Part shown: piece after piece, positions 63,356 through 64,000 of the stretch
How the letters are laid out: every line of letters begins with the position of its first letter
Position numbering within the stretch: position 1 is the first letter of the stretch
Assembly (NCBI RefSeq): GCF_928382285.1
Contig: NZ_CAKMSS010000002.1
Location: 62,001-126,000 of the forward strand
Source: Rothia nasimurium
Lineage (GTDB): Bacteria; Actinomycetota; Actinomycetes; Actinomycetales; Micrococcaceae
Direction of reading: 5' to 3'
Length of the DNA: 64,000 nucleotides
Translations under genes and position numbers: made by a program
The notes under the pieces: model-generated
What the model saw: the letters and a program-made list of their open reading frames with translations, nothing else
What the model was told of the DNA's origin: nothing
Database searches by the model: none

Positions 63356-64000
63356 GCTGCTCCTGCATCTGCGACCAGGGATGAGCCCTGGGGCGAGCTT
63401 GTAAGGACGATGTGCTTGTTAATGCGGTTCTTCATCTCGGCTACATGCGAGATAAGGCCGATGACTCTCCCCCGCTCGCGCAGGGAGTCGATGGTGGTCA
63501 TGACCTCTTCGAGGGTTTCATCGTCAAGAGAGCCGAAGCCTTCGTCAACGAAGAGGGTATCGATATCGATACCGCCGTTAGCCTGCTGCACGACGTCGGC
63601 AAGGCCCAGCGCCAGGGCCAGGGATGCCATGAAGGTTTCACCGCCCGAGAGGCTTTCGGGGCGGCGGCTGGCGTTGTGCCAGGCATCAAAGATATCGATG
63701 GCCAGGCCGGATTTCTTGTTGCGTCCCTCTGCCCGGTCGGTGTGTTCCAGACGGTAGCGGCCGTGGGTCATTTTTTCGAGGTGCTCGCTGGCTGCCTCGG
63801 CGACCTCGGCGAGCTGGTAGGCCAGCACGTAGGACGTCAGCGTCATGTGCAGGCGGTTATCGCTGCCGGGGGCCGCTGTGGCGGTCGCTGCGAGTTCATG
63901 TTTGAGGTGGGCGTCTTCGAGTAGCAGGCGGCTCTTTTCTAGGGTTGCTTCGAGTAGGCTCAGCACCTCGTGCAGCTCCTCGCGGGCACCTGTCAGGCGG
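63352..64000 (-). CDS. sbcC: Nuclease SbcCD subunit C, C-terminal part (cut by window end)
   Basis: The frame is open to the right edge. The visible 215 residues contain the end of the coiled coil, the ABC signature SLSGGETFMASLALALGLAD, Walker B with DTLFVDEGFGSLDDETLEE and the H-loop LISHVAEM. SbcC/Rad50 ATPases work with SbcD to open DNA hairpins and protein-blocked ends. This is relevant here because the window holds several long perfect palindromes. Confidence 0.93.
   Translation of the reverse strand, partial: RLTGAREELHEVLSLLEATLEKSRLLLEDAHLKHELAATATAAPGSDNRLHMTLTSYVLAYQLAEVAEAASEHLEKMTHGRYRLEHTDRAEGRNKKSGLAIDIFDAWHNASRRPESLSGGETFMASLALALGLADVVQQANGGIDIDTLFVDEGFGSLDDETLEEVMTTIDSLRERGRVIGLISHVAEMKNRINKHIVLTSSPQGSSLVADAGAA

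Overview
The window looks like a chromosomal segment of a moderately high-GC actinobacterium of the Micrococcaceae. A Rothia-like species is my best guess, but this rests on gene content only. Supporting points are the order thiL / DAK / recG / rsmD / coaD / DUF177 / rpmF / rnc / mutM, the order murA / plsC / gpsA / ddl / DUF3515, a mycothiol-type formaldehyde dehydrogenase, an IclR regulator facing leuCD, and many genes whose start codon lies 6-7 nt after a TANNNT box (leaderless mRNAs). I see no transposase, integrase, phage gene or CRISPR array.

Layout. 1-5.5 kb: the end of an SDR gene, mutM, an asparagine-type permease, then rnc-rpmF-DUF177 and coaD. 5.7-8.1 kb: a PLP aminotransferase, a LURP-one/scramblase-like protein and rsmD. 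8.2-13.9 kb: recG, a DhaL-domain protein, thiL and a Pro/Ser/Thr-rich surface protein on the minus strand, with a 27-bp-arm palindrome between recG and rsmD. 14-21.3 kb: a DUF3515 lipoprotein, then ddl, gpsA, plsC and murA (cell wall and phospholipid), then leuDC with a divergent IclR regulator. 22.3-25.8 kb: two adjacent dynamin-like GTPases. 25.9-26.4 kb: two identical tRNA-Glu genes and a tRNA-Gln. 26.7-33.5 kb: gltX, an FAH-family hydrolase, an ABC-F protein with a uORF leader, ilvE and leuB. 33.5-35.3 kb: an AT-rich island with an orphan RelB/DinJ-type antitoxin and a SHOCT-domain membrane protein. 35.4-42.5 kb: thrC, then a histidine kinase, response regulator and FtsX-type ABC exporter. 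42.6-44.7 kb: a lipoprotein and a Tat-exported SGNH-like hydrolase. 44.8-52 kb: metG, serA and ilvC-ilvN-ilvB, with a leader peptide and attenuator in front of ilvB. 52.2-64 kb: an unknown protein, tRNA-Lys, a MarR regulator, bcp, tRNA-Leu, an orphan peptide-binding lipoprotein, mqo, a YihY protein, an alpha/beta hydrolase, a mycothiol-dependent formaldehyde detoxification pair, an MFS transporter and the end of sbcC.

How it works together. Branched-chain amino acid synthesis dominates: leuCD, leuB, ilvE, ilvBNC, plus thrC feeding the isoleucine branch. It appears to be controlled by two independent devices, the IclR regulator and ribosome-mediated attenuation. Four regulatory signals stand out. 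(1) Perfect TCATAC-N4-GTATGA palindromes lie about 75 bp upstream of both the histidine kinase and the ABC exporter, which suggests they are the response-regulator operator. (2) A 7-codon uORF overlaps mutually exclusive hairpins in front of the ABC-F gene, resembling inducible antibiotic-resistance leaders. (3) The ilvB leader has a run of Ile/Leu/Val codons followed by an intrinsic terminator. (4) The word CGGGCGTCCGC occurs in nine perfect copies in both genes and gaps, one pair forming a terminator hairpin, which recalls DNA-uptake or chromosome-organising words. All counts and coordinates were read by eye.
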